Of a stretch of DNA of 64,000 nt, positions 46,401 to 58,400 are shown one piece after another; position 1 is the stretch's first letter; each line of letters starts with the position of its first letter. Source of the DNA: Semisulcospira habei (taxonomy: Eukaryota > Mollusca > Gastropoda > Semisulcospiridae). The notes under the pieces are model-generated. The model made no database searches. It saw only the letters and a program-made list of their open reading frames with translations, and was not told where the DNA came from. The stretch lies in contig BTPG01000006.1 of NCBI GenBank assembly GCA_036245525.1, positions 67,914,786 through 67,978,785 on the forward strand, read 5' to 3'. The position numbers were made by a program, and so were the translations under genes.

Positions 46401-49400
46401 TAACCCTTCTTTCCTCGCCAAGACTAGCTCTCCCTTGACCGCGCCCCAGGTGATAACCATACGGCCGCGGGAAGATGTGAACCTTCCCCGGGAGACCAGG
46501 CAGCAAGATCCAGTGCGCGCCTTACGCGTATACCTACGCCGATCCAAGCCTGTCTGGTGGGGACAGCCACGCCTCTTTCTGCCATTGACCCCAGGCAGAA
46601 CTGACATAACAGCCCAGACGATATCTTCCTGGCTACGCTGAGTCATACAGTCCACCCACACGGACCTCTCCAAAGAGGGAGCGAAGAGGCTAAAGATCCG
46701 CGCACACGAGGTTAGTGCCATGGCCACAAGCGTCGCCTTCGACCGCTACTGGGCCGGCCGAGACACCGTGGCACCAGTGGGCTCGCCCGCATCTACCTCC
46801 GGGATCTGGCAGGCCAGCGAGACAACCTCGCTCTGGTGGGGGACATCTCTGCGGCGCAACACTCCCTCCCGGTGCCGGGGACGCCGTAGGTATACTTAGC
46901 TAAAATTGTTGGGCGTTGCTATCAGGAGCGCGGGTCTGTCTATTCCCTTTGGGGTGTTCTTGCAAAGTTGTTAGCGGCACCCTCCTCCTTTTCGCAATTC
47001 TTCCATAAAGTAATGTCATCGGTAATGTTTTTGAGGAAACGAATGAATTTTTCTCTAAAATGTATTTTAAAAAAAAACAACTTACCGATGACATTACTCA
47101 GAGGACCCTCCCACCTGCCCCGCTTGCCGCTGGTAAGCTAAGTATTCTGAGTGGCGTGACACCACGTGGCACGTGACCGGATGGGCAGGGACGGGAGGCT
47201 ACTCTCGGCCTTGGTTAGGGTTCCCTGAGTGCCTCCCTGGTTGCGTGGGAACACAACAGGTTCTTAGGTAAAAATTGCGTAAACTAAGCAAGTAGACACT
47301 TCCATAAAGTAATGTCATCAGTAAGTATTTTTCGAAAAAAATACATTTTAGAGAAAAAAAATCATTTTTCAGCTGCTTATTTGACTGATTTACCATTCGC
47401 TACTTGTTCATTTCATTTCAGGCAGTGAAAATGCGAGCAACGCTGGAGAGGTTCCAGATGTCCAAGCTTAGTCCACTGAAAGATCGACTCAGTCAGCAGC
47501 ACTTCAGTGTAGATGTGAGTCCACCACTAAGCCTTGCCGCTTATTTGTTGATCTATACTGACCAGCAAAAAAAAAGCAACATCATTCAAGTCATTGGAAA
47601 CATGTTAGGGTTTTAATGACCACCTCATGCCCTGAGGACGAAATTATCAAATTCTTATACCTATCCTCTGAAGCCTATATCACAGTTCTGGAGACAGATC
47701 GACCGTGATATTTTAAGGTTGGTGTCAGAATAGCTTGGCGCCTAGAGGTGCCAAGCTATTCTGACTTCAGCCTTGAAATATCATGGTTGATCCACATCCT
47801 GTCATAGTCTTTCAGGGCTTTATGGGTTAAGATGATGTCACATTTCTTTTGCTTGTCGGTATAGTTCGATTGGGTAACTGCAACAGATTACACAAACTAT
47901 TTTGTTTCTTCAAAAACATTACCAATGGCATTACTATTAGGAAGGTACACTTAGCTTACCGATTTTATCCTAAAAACCTGTTGTGTGTTCCTACACAACC
48001 AGGGACGTAACTCTAGCAAGCAGTTACCAAGAACCCTGAGTAGCCTCCCTTCCTCCTCATGTGAGCTGTGTAGTCATGCCAGTCTTATGCTTAACTACCT
48101 TGTGAAAGGATTACCCGGTTTCAGTCTCCGCAAGTTTTCTTTGCCTGGATTGCCTTTCTACTCCTATTGTCAAAGCCTTCGCTAGGATATGTCGAGGTAA
48201 GGCCTCGGATAATCACATCGAGCCATCGGGTTTACAGTTGGCCCTGGCATTGTCTGTGAAATTACGGTTGAATTTTGCCATTGTTTTTCGACATTGGAGC
48301 TCACGCATATGCTCTATGTTGCAGTGCACAGCTAAAGACCTGCACCAATTGCGGGGATTTTCAGTGGCCAGGCGACACTCACGCATGGTCCCTTCCCTGT
48401 TCAGGTTGTGCTTCTGATCAGACGTGTGAGACCTGCGCACCCTGGGAGGAGGAGTGTTGGTCACAACTGTGGAGATTTTACCGGTGCAAGTACCCAATGA
48501 GGTCTAAGGAACCACCGACCCCCCCCCCCCTCCCCCGGCTCCTCCCGCCACACTAGAGCCCCCCAGGCACGCCACCTTGGACATAGTCGGCTTGTCTTCA
48601 CGTCGGGGCCAGTTGACGCCATTGGCCCCCCGGACCCTGCCTACCCGCTCTACGGAGCGTGGTCCGCAGCAGACCCCGCACTCCCTCTCCACGGAGACGG
48701 GACTTTTGCGGCAGTATACCCACCAATCACCGGGGAATGACATGGTCGATACAGCCGCCAGAACCGACGAGCCGTCAGAGACCCTGCCCACCCGCTCTAA
48801 GGAGCGTGGTCCGCAGCGGACCCCGCATTCCCTCTCCACGGAAACGGGACTTTCGAAGCGGTACCCCCACCACTCACCGGGGAATGGACAACCCCATGAC
48901 GTGGTGAGCAGACCCTCGGGGCCACATGTGTCTTCCCAGACCCCAGTCCATCGCGGGGGAAACCCCACCGCTCAGCGGGGAGCAGAAGCAGCTCAGCGGA
49001 AACACCCCTCCTCCCCTCCCCCCCCCCTCCCCCTCCCCCCCCCCCCCCCCCCACAGCACCAGAGGATGGTAAAACGTGGGGAAGGTCGCAGGCTTGAACC
49101 ACACATCCTCAGTCGCTCACTCCTCGTTGAGCACCTCGCCTGGGCCGCGGATGGATCAGCGATGCCACGGGCATTCTACCCCACCACATAGACACCAGAA
49201 CCTACGCTTGACGATGAGGGAGCGAGCTAGGCCCCCCGCCTCCCCGCAGCGGGATTCCTGCCACAGGCCACAGCATCGGGAGGTCTGACAGAGCAGCCCT
49301 CCTCCCGATAGTCGCCGGCCTACACACCGGAGCTACGGCTCACCCCACTGGCCTACGAGTGAAATCTTGTCCCGGTTGCCCCACTGCCCTCATCACTGGC

Positions 49401-52400
49401 GCCAGGTGAGCCCTCACTATTGTTCTTCGGATGGAGGCCGGGACCGTCGGTGGTTCTGTTTCTGGGTCACCCCCCCCCCCCCCCCTCTTCGCCAGTGGAA
49501 TTCCCCTCGACCCCTTTTAGATCCAGAGCCATTGGCCCTCTCCCGTGTCACAGGCAGGCAGTTTCCCCTTTCTCAGACGTTAGTCTCCCCCCACCCCCCT
49601 CCCCGGCGCTTAGCTGCGACAGACGCAGATGATGCACTCGGCCTACACTCAGAGGATTCTGCCTTGGTCCTGTTTCAAGAGGATCATCGTCCCTCATCCC
49701 CGAGCCCTCCCGCGTGCTCTCCTCGCAGCCGACCTTCTTCATCCACCGTCAATGCACCGAGCACAGAGACCCGTTGGTTGTTGGAAGAGGCCATGCGGCT
49801 GATTGTGCGTTTCCTTCCGCTGGAGGCATGCCCACCCGCTCCACCGCTTAAGAGGAAGGCCTCGGCTTCCAGGGATGCCCCGCTCCAGCCCAAGAGACTG
49901 AAGTCCCTTCCTCAGCCACCCGGCTTCCGGGATCTCTCGAACACATTCTCCGCACAGCTGCAACAGGGCAATGTACAGGATGTGGCTTTCTTCTCCGACT
50001 CCAAGTGGCCAGCGAAGTCAACATCAGGTTTCGTCAGAGCTGGTATGCTGAACTTTCCCAGACCTTTTCTTGCCCCCTACCGTCGCTCGATGTCACAGCA
50101 GAAGTGCAGGCAGGAGGCTGCAGGGCCATTCAGCGCCGGATGCCGCATGGCCTGGAAAAGACGGCTATCCTAATCCACAATGCCCTGGCCTGTGCAGGGT
50201 TCCTGGATCTCGCAACGCAAGCAGTGGTCAGAGCCCTGGAGGACAACTGGGATCCAGATTCCTCAGCGCCATTACGTGAAATACATTCCTTAGCGATAGT
50301 GGCAAACCGGGCGGCTTATCACGCCTCAACCAACGCCATGGCCGCAGCAGCCAACCTGGCAGGCGGTCAAGGATTCAAACAAGGACATCTGGCCCAGCGC
50401 CGCTAGACCGACTGTCGCTCGCTTTCAGGCTGTCCCCAAGGCCGTAGGTTGTGCCCTGCGGACCGCCAGACCCTTTCCCTGCCTGTGCACCAGAGGCACC
50501 CTCGGCCCTGCTCATCCCCCCCTCCCCCCCCCCCGTCCCGGCTGCTCTCTCATTCCCAGTCCCGGCTCCAGCTCCCTCCTCGCCCCAGAGCGGCCGGCGG
50601 CCCGGGCGTGGGAGGGTCCGCTGACTCTCCTACAAGCGTGCCCCGGTGCTGCACAGTGACGCGTGGCGGTTGCTGCTGCCGGACGACCCTTGGATCCTCT
50701 CTACCATCTTGGAGAGTCTTCAGATCTCCTTTCAGTCCCTGCCTCCGCTTCGGCATTCCCCGCTCTGGACGCGGGTCCCTGGCGATCAGGTCAAGGCACA
50801 GGCTCTGCAAGGAGAGGTGTACTCCTTGCTCCAGAAGGCCGCCACGGAGGTGGTTGCTCATCACGACTCGCCGGCCTTCTACAGTTTCCTCTTCATCGCG
50901 CCAAAACCAGACGGCAGTGGCGGCCCGTCATAGATGTCTGGGCGCTGAACAAGTACATTGCTGCGCCGACCTTCCAGATGGAAACAACCAGAGCCTTGAG
51001 AGCAGCCGTCCAACCCATGGATTTCGCTGTCAGTCTTGACTTGTCCGGCGTGTACCTACACGTGCCCATGCATCCCTCAGCTCGCCGTTACCTTCACTTC
51101 ACCTTCCACAGTTCCGAGCCCTCCCCTTTGGCCTCAACCTCAGCCCCTGGGTCTTCACCAGGATTATGGATGCGGTGGTTGCAAGGGCCAGGCGGTCGTC
51201 TTCGAGCCCGCCCTTCAACTATCTCGACGACCTGCTCCTCAGGAACCATGATGCAGCCTCTCTAACGGCCGACAGGGATGCGCTGCTCTCCCTGCTGCAG
51301 TACCTCGGCTTCCTGGTCATCATGGGGAAGTCGGACCTCACGCCCTCCCGCAGGTTTACCCACCTTGGCATGGAATTCCTGACCGACCTCAACACGGTGA
51401 GACTACCCGAGGTTCGTGTGAAGATGTTGGTGGCACTATCCCTTCATGTGTCCTGCGCCGAAGAGGTTCCGGCCCGGGTGTGGCTACAGCTCCTGGGGCT
51501 CATCAGCGCAGTGGTGGACCTGTTACCGCTCGGCCGACTCTACTCATGGCCGATCCAACTGCATCTCCTGCTTCACTGGCGCCCGTCTTTGGGAGATCTA
51601 GAGGTCCTAGTCCCGGTGTCCCTGCTGGTCCTGCCACACCTTCAGAGATGGATGGACCCGTCTTGGTTGGCGTTGTGAGTACCCCTCCTCCCCCCTGCCC
51701 TACCTGTCGCTCTGCACGGACGCAACCCTCTCCGGTTGGGGAGCGCACCTGCTCCCGGACTTCAGCGCGACTGTGGCCGGACCTAGCGGGCAAGCACATC
51801 AACAGGCTGGAGTTAAAAGCAGTTTGGCTCGCTCTCATCGCCTGGGAGGCACGGGTCAGACAGCAGGAGGTCCTGGTTCTCTCCGACAACTCAACAGTTG
51901 TGGCTTATATCCAGAAGCAGGGCAGGATGCGCTCAACCTCCCTCTGCATCCTACTATATCAGGTGCTTGTGTGGTGCAGGGATCGTGGCTTCGGGCTCGA
52001 CGTCTCCCAGGACACTTGAATGTGCTAGCGGACTCCCGTTCACGGCAGGGCCAAGTGGTCTCTCTGCCCTGACCTCTTCCGGAATGATATGCGCACCCAT
52101 GATCGACATGTTCGCGACGAGGTGGAACACGCAACTTCCCCTCTTTGTCTTGCCCGTTCCGGACCCACTCTCCTGGGATGGCCTTCTGGCGTACGCATAC
52201 CCTCCCTCCGTGCTGGTGCCCAAGGTCCTACTGAAGCTCAGGGGCTGCAATGCAGTTCTGTTCCTGATGGCCCCGTTTAGTTGGAACAAGAGCTGGACCA
52301 CCGATCTCCTGAGCCTCGCCACGGATCCTCCCCTGAGACTAAATGCCACACATGATGCTGAAGCAGCCCCGGCAGGATCTCTTTCACCCTTGCCCGGAGA

Positions 52401-55400
52401 GACTCCTCTTACATGCCTGGAGGTTGTACGGCGGACCCTCGCCGCTAGAGGCTTCTCGGGTGCGGCAGTGAAGGCTATCGTTGCAGCACACAGACCTTTG
52501 ACCCGGAAAGTCTATGAGGGGAAGTGGAGGGTCTTGCGGTCCTGGTGCGACGCCAACACCTCTCCCCCACGGATCTGACTATGCCCCAGCTCGCTGAGTT
52601 CTTCCTGTGGCTCTTCACGGAGCAGAACTTGGTGCCTATCACCATCAGGGGCTACCTGTCTATGGTGGCAGACACCGGCCAGACCTGGGGGCTTGCAAGG
52701 ACCTCTCCGACCTAATGGCTCATTTCGAGCTGCAGCGGCCGGAGACCTGCTCGCTGATACCACGCTGTTGCCTACCATGGATGCTAATATGGCTGAACTC
52801 AGACCGTTTCGAACCACTACCCTTGGCGCGGTTCACCGACTTGACAAGGAAGACATGCTTCCTGCTGGCCCTCGCCACAGCGTCAAGAGTGAGTGAGCTA
52901 CACACACTCTCCGTGCACCCCTCCTGTCTGCAGCTCAGGGCCGATGGCTCGGTTCAGCTCCTCACCAGCCTGACTTTTTGGGCCAAGAATAGATGCCCCT
53001 CAGCCGTGGCTCAGACCATCGCTCTTCGGCCACTACAGGGCCGTGACCAGTCCCAGGAATCCCGACAGCAGGACCCGGTCAGGGCGTTGAAGATATACCT
53101 CCGCCGGTCAAATCCCCTCAGGAGGGGATGTTCCCACCTCTTCCTGCCCTTGGCACCGGGCAGGGATGACATCTGAGCCCAGACTATCTCCACATGACTA
53201 CGCAGGGTCATACGGTCCACGTACGAAGACCTCTCCCCGGAGGGCACTAAGAGGCTGCAGATCAGGGCACGAGGTCAGAGACGTTGCCACAAGCGTAGCC
53301 TTCAACCGCAACTGCACTGTGAGGGACGTTGTGGCGGCCTGTTTACTGGCGGGCAGAATCAACCTTCACCCAGTTCTACCTCAGAGACCTCTCAGGCCAA
53401 TGAGAGAACCTGGCCCTAGTGGGGGACATCGCCGCGGTGCAACATTCCCTCCCGGCGCCGAGAGCGCCATGGGTAACGCTTAGCCGAAATCATCGGGAGT
53501 ATGCACCTAAGGGGGCCTTGCTAAGCGTTAACGCAGGGGTAGGACGTAGTGGGCGACACCCTCCTCCTCTTTGCAATTCTTCCTAATAGTAATGCCATCG
53601 GCAATGTATTTGTAGAAACAAATGTATTTTTCTCTAAAATGTATTTTAAAAAAAAACCACTTAAGGATGGCATTACTCAAACGTCCCTCCCGCCTGCCCC
53701 GCTTGCCGCCAGAACGCTAAGATAAGACTGGCGTAACTACACAGCTCAGGTGAGGAGGAAGGGAGGCTACTCAGGGTTCTTGGTAACTGCTTGCTAGAGT
53801 TACGTCCCTGGTTGTGTAGGAACAGACAATGGGTTTTTAGGCTGAAATCGGTAAGCTAAGTGTACCTTCCTAATAGTAATGCTATCGGTAAGTATTTTTC
53901 CAAAAAATATATATTAGAGAAAAATACATTTGTTTTTTCAAAATACATTACCGATGGCATTACTATCTGGGAATACACTCTATTGCCTATCGATTTCAGC
54001 AAAAGTTGTGTATAAGGCACAACTGGGGAGGAGACACCGGGGATCCATGTACTAGGGCCCCGGGTGGCCTCCCCTTACTACCCTATCCCGGCATGCGTGT
54101 GGCGAACTCCCGGCGTTCACTGGGCGACCTAGTCAGTTTCACTCATAGCTCGACCGAGGACGGTCGAGTTTTTTGCCTCCTCCTTTCGGACTCTGATCTT
54201 CAGTGAAAGTTGAATTAGGAACTCTGTTTGGACGGTTGTTACTTGCTCTCGCTTCTTGGGCTTTCGACAGCTTATGTCTTGTGCGCCAACCGAATTCCGG
54301 CTGACTTTGTGACTTTCTCCAACCTTGGTTCAGCCGGCCCACGTGCTTTGTGCCTGGTAGTGAGTTGTGACCGGTTGACAACTTTTCACCTCCGGTTATG
54401 GCTTCTTCAGTGTTGAAGACTTGCCTCCTTTGTGGGGACTTCCAAGGGCCGGACGATGCTCACGCCTCTTGCTTACCGTGTTCGGGCTGTTCGTCGGACA
54501 GTACGTGTGACGTTTGCGCCGCTTGGACGGAAGACCGGTGGTCGCGCTTGTGGGACTTCTACAGACACGACCGGGCCCCTCGCTCGTTTCAGCCTCCTCG
54601 GGACCCTCCACTGGTGGACGGCCTTCCCTCGACGCCTCGGGCTCCTCTCCGCTCCGTCGTTCGGGCTGTCCGGCCCACAGGTAAGTCCCCTTCTTGTACC
54701 ATTACTTCGCAGGCTCGCCCTCACCTCTCCGAGTCGTCGGAACAGGGTAGGTGAGCCTCGGAGTCTCGCTCCCCATGCTCTGCGCCTTTAGCGCGTGGCT
54801 TGAGCCCCGTTAACTTTCCCTCCCCCCGCTCTGCTTCGCGCGAGCGGTCTGAGAGGGCGGAGCGCTCGTCACCCACCCCCAGCTCTAGGTCTCCGGAGCG
54901 AGGGCGGGGGACTGAGCGCAAACACAAGAAAGAGAAAAGGCGTCATGATAGAAGCTCTCACTCACGCTCCGAGACCTCGGAACGGGATTCGAGACATCGC
55001 GCCCTGCTACCTCCCCGCTCCGTTCCGCCTGAGCGGGCTAGGCCAGCACCACTTTCGTCCCCCCCCCCCCCCGTCCCGCCTCGCCCGGGCCGGCCCGGGT
55101 GGATTTTGTCTCTCGCCCCTCACCCTCCGGTTCTTCGGAACGGCGGGCTCGTGTACATAAACGGTCTCCGCCCCGCTTCGCTTCGCCGGAGCGGATGCGG
55201 CGTGACCATAGTCTGTCCCCCCCCCCCCCGTCTCGTATCGACTGGACGGGCCCGGTGTGACTCGGACCCGCGGCCGCCTCGCTCTGAAGCGGAGCTCAGG
55301 TCGCGGGCTCGGAAATCGTCCCCTCCCCGCTCCGCCTTTCCTGAGCGGGCTTGGTGTGACCCTAGACTTTTCCCCCCCCCCCCCCCCCCCCCCCCCCCCG

Positions 55401-58400
55401 CCTCGTATCGACCAGGCGGGCCCGGTGTGACAACGTTGCGCGTGACCTACGCTCCGAACCTTCGGGCGAGGCACAGCGCGCCCGGTTTCTGTCCCCTCCC
55501 CGCTCCGCCTTTCCTGAGCGGGCTTGGTGCGACTCCTTGCGTTCCCCCCACCGTTACGGCTCTCCCCGGCGGGACAGGGGTGACCATGCCATTTCGTATT
55601 TGAGCCGTTCGCGGGTTCCTAACCCTACGCGGCATCCGCGCGCGGTTATTGATTTTGAGGTTGACCGCCGCGTTGCCGCGGTCCCTCCGTCCCCGCGGTG
55701 CTCCTCTCGGCGGGAGTCGCGGGTGGTTACGTCTTCCTCTCGTGTGGCGGAGCGCCGCTCTCGGAGCCGCTCGCCCCTTTCGTCTTTGTCGCGGGAGGAT
55801 CGGTTTCTAGAACCGGACGTCCTCAGCCTTCACCCTACGGATTCGGCCTCGGCGATCTTTCTGCAGGATTCGGCGGCTGGTTCTCCGTCCCGCCTTTCCG
55901 CTGTCTCGTCCGCCTCCGCCTCGTCAGACGTCGCAGGCCCCTCGCTCGGGTCGCAGATGGCCCACGCCCTGGAAGAGGCTTCACGCCTGATCGTCAAGTA
56001 CTTACCACCCGAGTTATGTCCGCCGTCACCTCCTCCGAAGAGACAGGCGTTGGCCATGGTCGACGCGCAGAGACCAGTCAAGCGCCGCAAGTCCCTCCCG
56101 CAACCAGCGGCCTTCCGGGACCTTTCTGAGGCCTTCTCCACCCAACTGAAGAACGACTCTTTCGGCGACTCTGGTTTTTTTACCGCCTCACGTTGGCCTC
56201 CGGGGATCAACCTGAGCTTCCGCCAGGCCTGGTACGCGGGACACTCACAAGCCTTCGCTATTCCTCTACCAGCGATAGATACGGCGGCCTTAGTGCAATC
56301 GGGCGGCCGCAGACCGGTGCAGAGCGCTTGGCCCCGGCCCATTGACAGGATCGCCTCCTTAGCCCGGAACTCACTAGCGTGCTCGGGCTTCTTAGAGCTG
56401 GCTACCCAGGCGGCCTTACATTGTCTCCAGGATACTTGGGACCTGGAGGTGCAGTCCCCGCTCCGTGATGTGCAGTCCATTCTGATAGCGGCCAACCGGG
56501 CCGCCTACTATTCCTCCGCCAATGCCATGGCTGCGGCTGCCAATTGCGACCTCTGGAGGCGGGACACCCTTTTGCGCCTCTGCTCGGACCTTCCCTTGGC
56601 AGTGAAAAACCAGCTCCGCCAAGCTCCTCTTGGCGGTTCCCTTCTGTTCGGCGACACTTGGCAGACAGTTAAGGAGGCGTCCAAGGACTTATGGCCCTAG
56701 CCGTCTTCTACCTCCGCCTCGCTCCGCTTTCGCACCCCCCGCTCGGCCAAGGGTCGCGCCCGGCGGTCCTTCAGACCCTCCTTCCCAGCCGGATCGTCGC
56801 GAGGGCGGGCCCGCCCAGCCCAGGCTCCGCAGCCGGGCCCCACCCCTAGCCCCGCTTGGCCCCGCGGCGCCCGTTCGGCGGGCCGCGGCCGGGCTCGTTG
56901 ACTCCTCTCCGCCCCCGCCGTCAGTTCTCGGGTCTCCTGTCGGCGGGCGGCTGTCCCTCTTCAGCGACCTTTGGGGCTCGCTGTTCCCAGACGACCCTTG
57001 GATTTGTTCCACGATTACTTCCGGCCTACTCCTCTCGTTCCTGTCCCCTCCGCCTCTTCGCAGGTCACCCTTGTGGACCCAGGAGCCGCCAGACGTCACC
57101 CAGGCGGACGCGCTTCGCGGGGAAGTGGAGGCCCTTCTCGACAAAGCGGCGACAGAGGTAGTTTCGAGGCATGACTCTCCTGCCTTCTACAGCCGACTCT
57201 TTGTAGTCCCCAAACCAGGCGGCAAGTGGCGTCCTGTGATCGACTTATCGGCGCTAAACAAGTTCATTTTGGCCCCTCGCTTCAGGATGGAGACGGCCCG
57301 GTCTCTCCGTGCGTCCGTCCGTCCGATGGACTTCGCAATCAGCCTCGATCTGTCCAACGCCTATCTTCACGTCCCGATTCATCCGTCGTCCCGTCGCTAC
57401 CTTCGGTTTGCCTTTGGAGGGATAGTATACCAGTTCTGCGCCCTTCCTTTCGGACTCAACATCAGTCCTTGGGTGTTCACGAGACTGCTCGATGCGGTAA
57501 TGGCCTACTTTCGTCGACGTTCCCTGAGTCCGGCCTCCAATTACTTGGACGACCTTCTACTGCGCAATTTGGTCCCCGCTACGCTCCAGGCGGACAGAGA
57601 TGCCCTTCTGTCCCTTCTGCGGCGGCTCGGCTTCCTCCTCAACCTGGGGAAATCGGACCTTTCCCCCTCTCGACGGTTCATTCATCTGGGGATGTAGTTC
57701 CTGACCGATCTCAACCTCGTCCGCCTACCCTTGCCCAGGCGGCAGAAGATCGCCGACTTAGCGACTTCCATGGCGGGGGGGTCCTCCTTCACCGCCAGGG
57801 TCTGGCTTCAACTCCTGGGCCTCCTCAGTGCGGCTGCGGACCTGCTTCCTTTGGGCAGACTTTACGCTCGGCCTCTACAACTACATCTCCTACTCCACTG
57901 GCGACCCTCCTCGGGCTCCCTGTCGGATCTGGTTCCGGTTACTCCGCTGGCTCGCCCTCACCTCGAGAGATGGACGGACCTCGCTTGGCTGGCTTCGGGA
58001 GTTCCTCTTCACTCCCCACCACCCCGGTGGTCCCTTTGTACGGATGCGAGCCAGTCCGGCTGGGGCGCTCACCTGTTACCGGATTTTCTCTCGGCCTCAG
58101 GCCTTTGGCCCCGGGACCTCGTAGGGAAACACATCAACTGGCTAGAATTGAAGGCAGTGGGGTTGGCCCTCGACCGTTGGCAGGAGACCTTGGCCAACCA
58201 GCAAGTCCTCGTTCTCTCCGACAACTCGACGGTGGTGGCTTACATTCAGAATCAGGGGGGCACTCATTCGCCCTCCCTCTGCATCCTCCTGTATCACCTT
58301 CTCCTCTGGTGCAGGGATCGGGGCATTACTCTTCGAGCCTGCCACATCCCCGGCCATCTCAACGTGATTGCGGACGCCCTGTCCCGCCGCGGACAGCTGC

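Larger units (their letters stand above)
40980..47368 (+). mobile_element. DIRS1-type retrotransposon D, degenerate
   Basis: Left repeat 40980-41165 (TCTCAAAAACATTACCGATG, CATTACTTTATGG), gag remnants 41640-43500, pol 44100-45780, recombinase 45830-46890, internal complementary region 47001-47100 and right repeat 47155-47368. A LINE fragment (43586-44077) splits it between Gag and RT. The repeats share the private stretch GGCCACGTGCCACGTGG, itself a palindrome. Frames are broken in every gene. Confidence 0.9.
47901..53931 (+). mobile_element. DIRS1-type retrotransposon E, degenerate
   Basis: Left repeat 47901-48090 (TTCTTCAAAAACATTACCAA, GGCATTACTATTAGGAAGG), gag 48275-50406, pol 50620-52370, recombinase 52390-53475, internal complementary region 53580-53678 and right repeat 53728-53931. 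The repeats share the private GACGTAACTCTAGCAAGCAG stretch. All genes carry several frameshifts. Its right end is fused to the left end of element F with no spacer. Confidence 0.9.
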
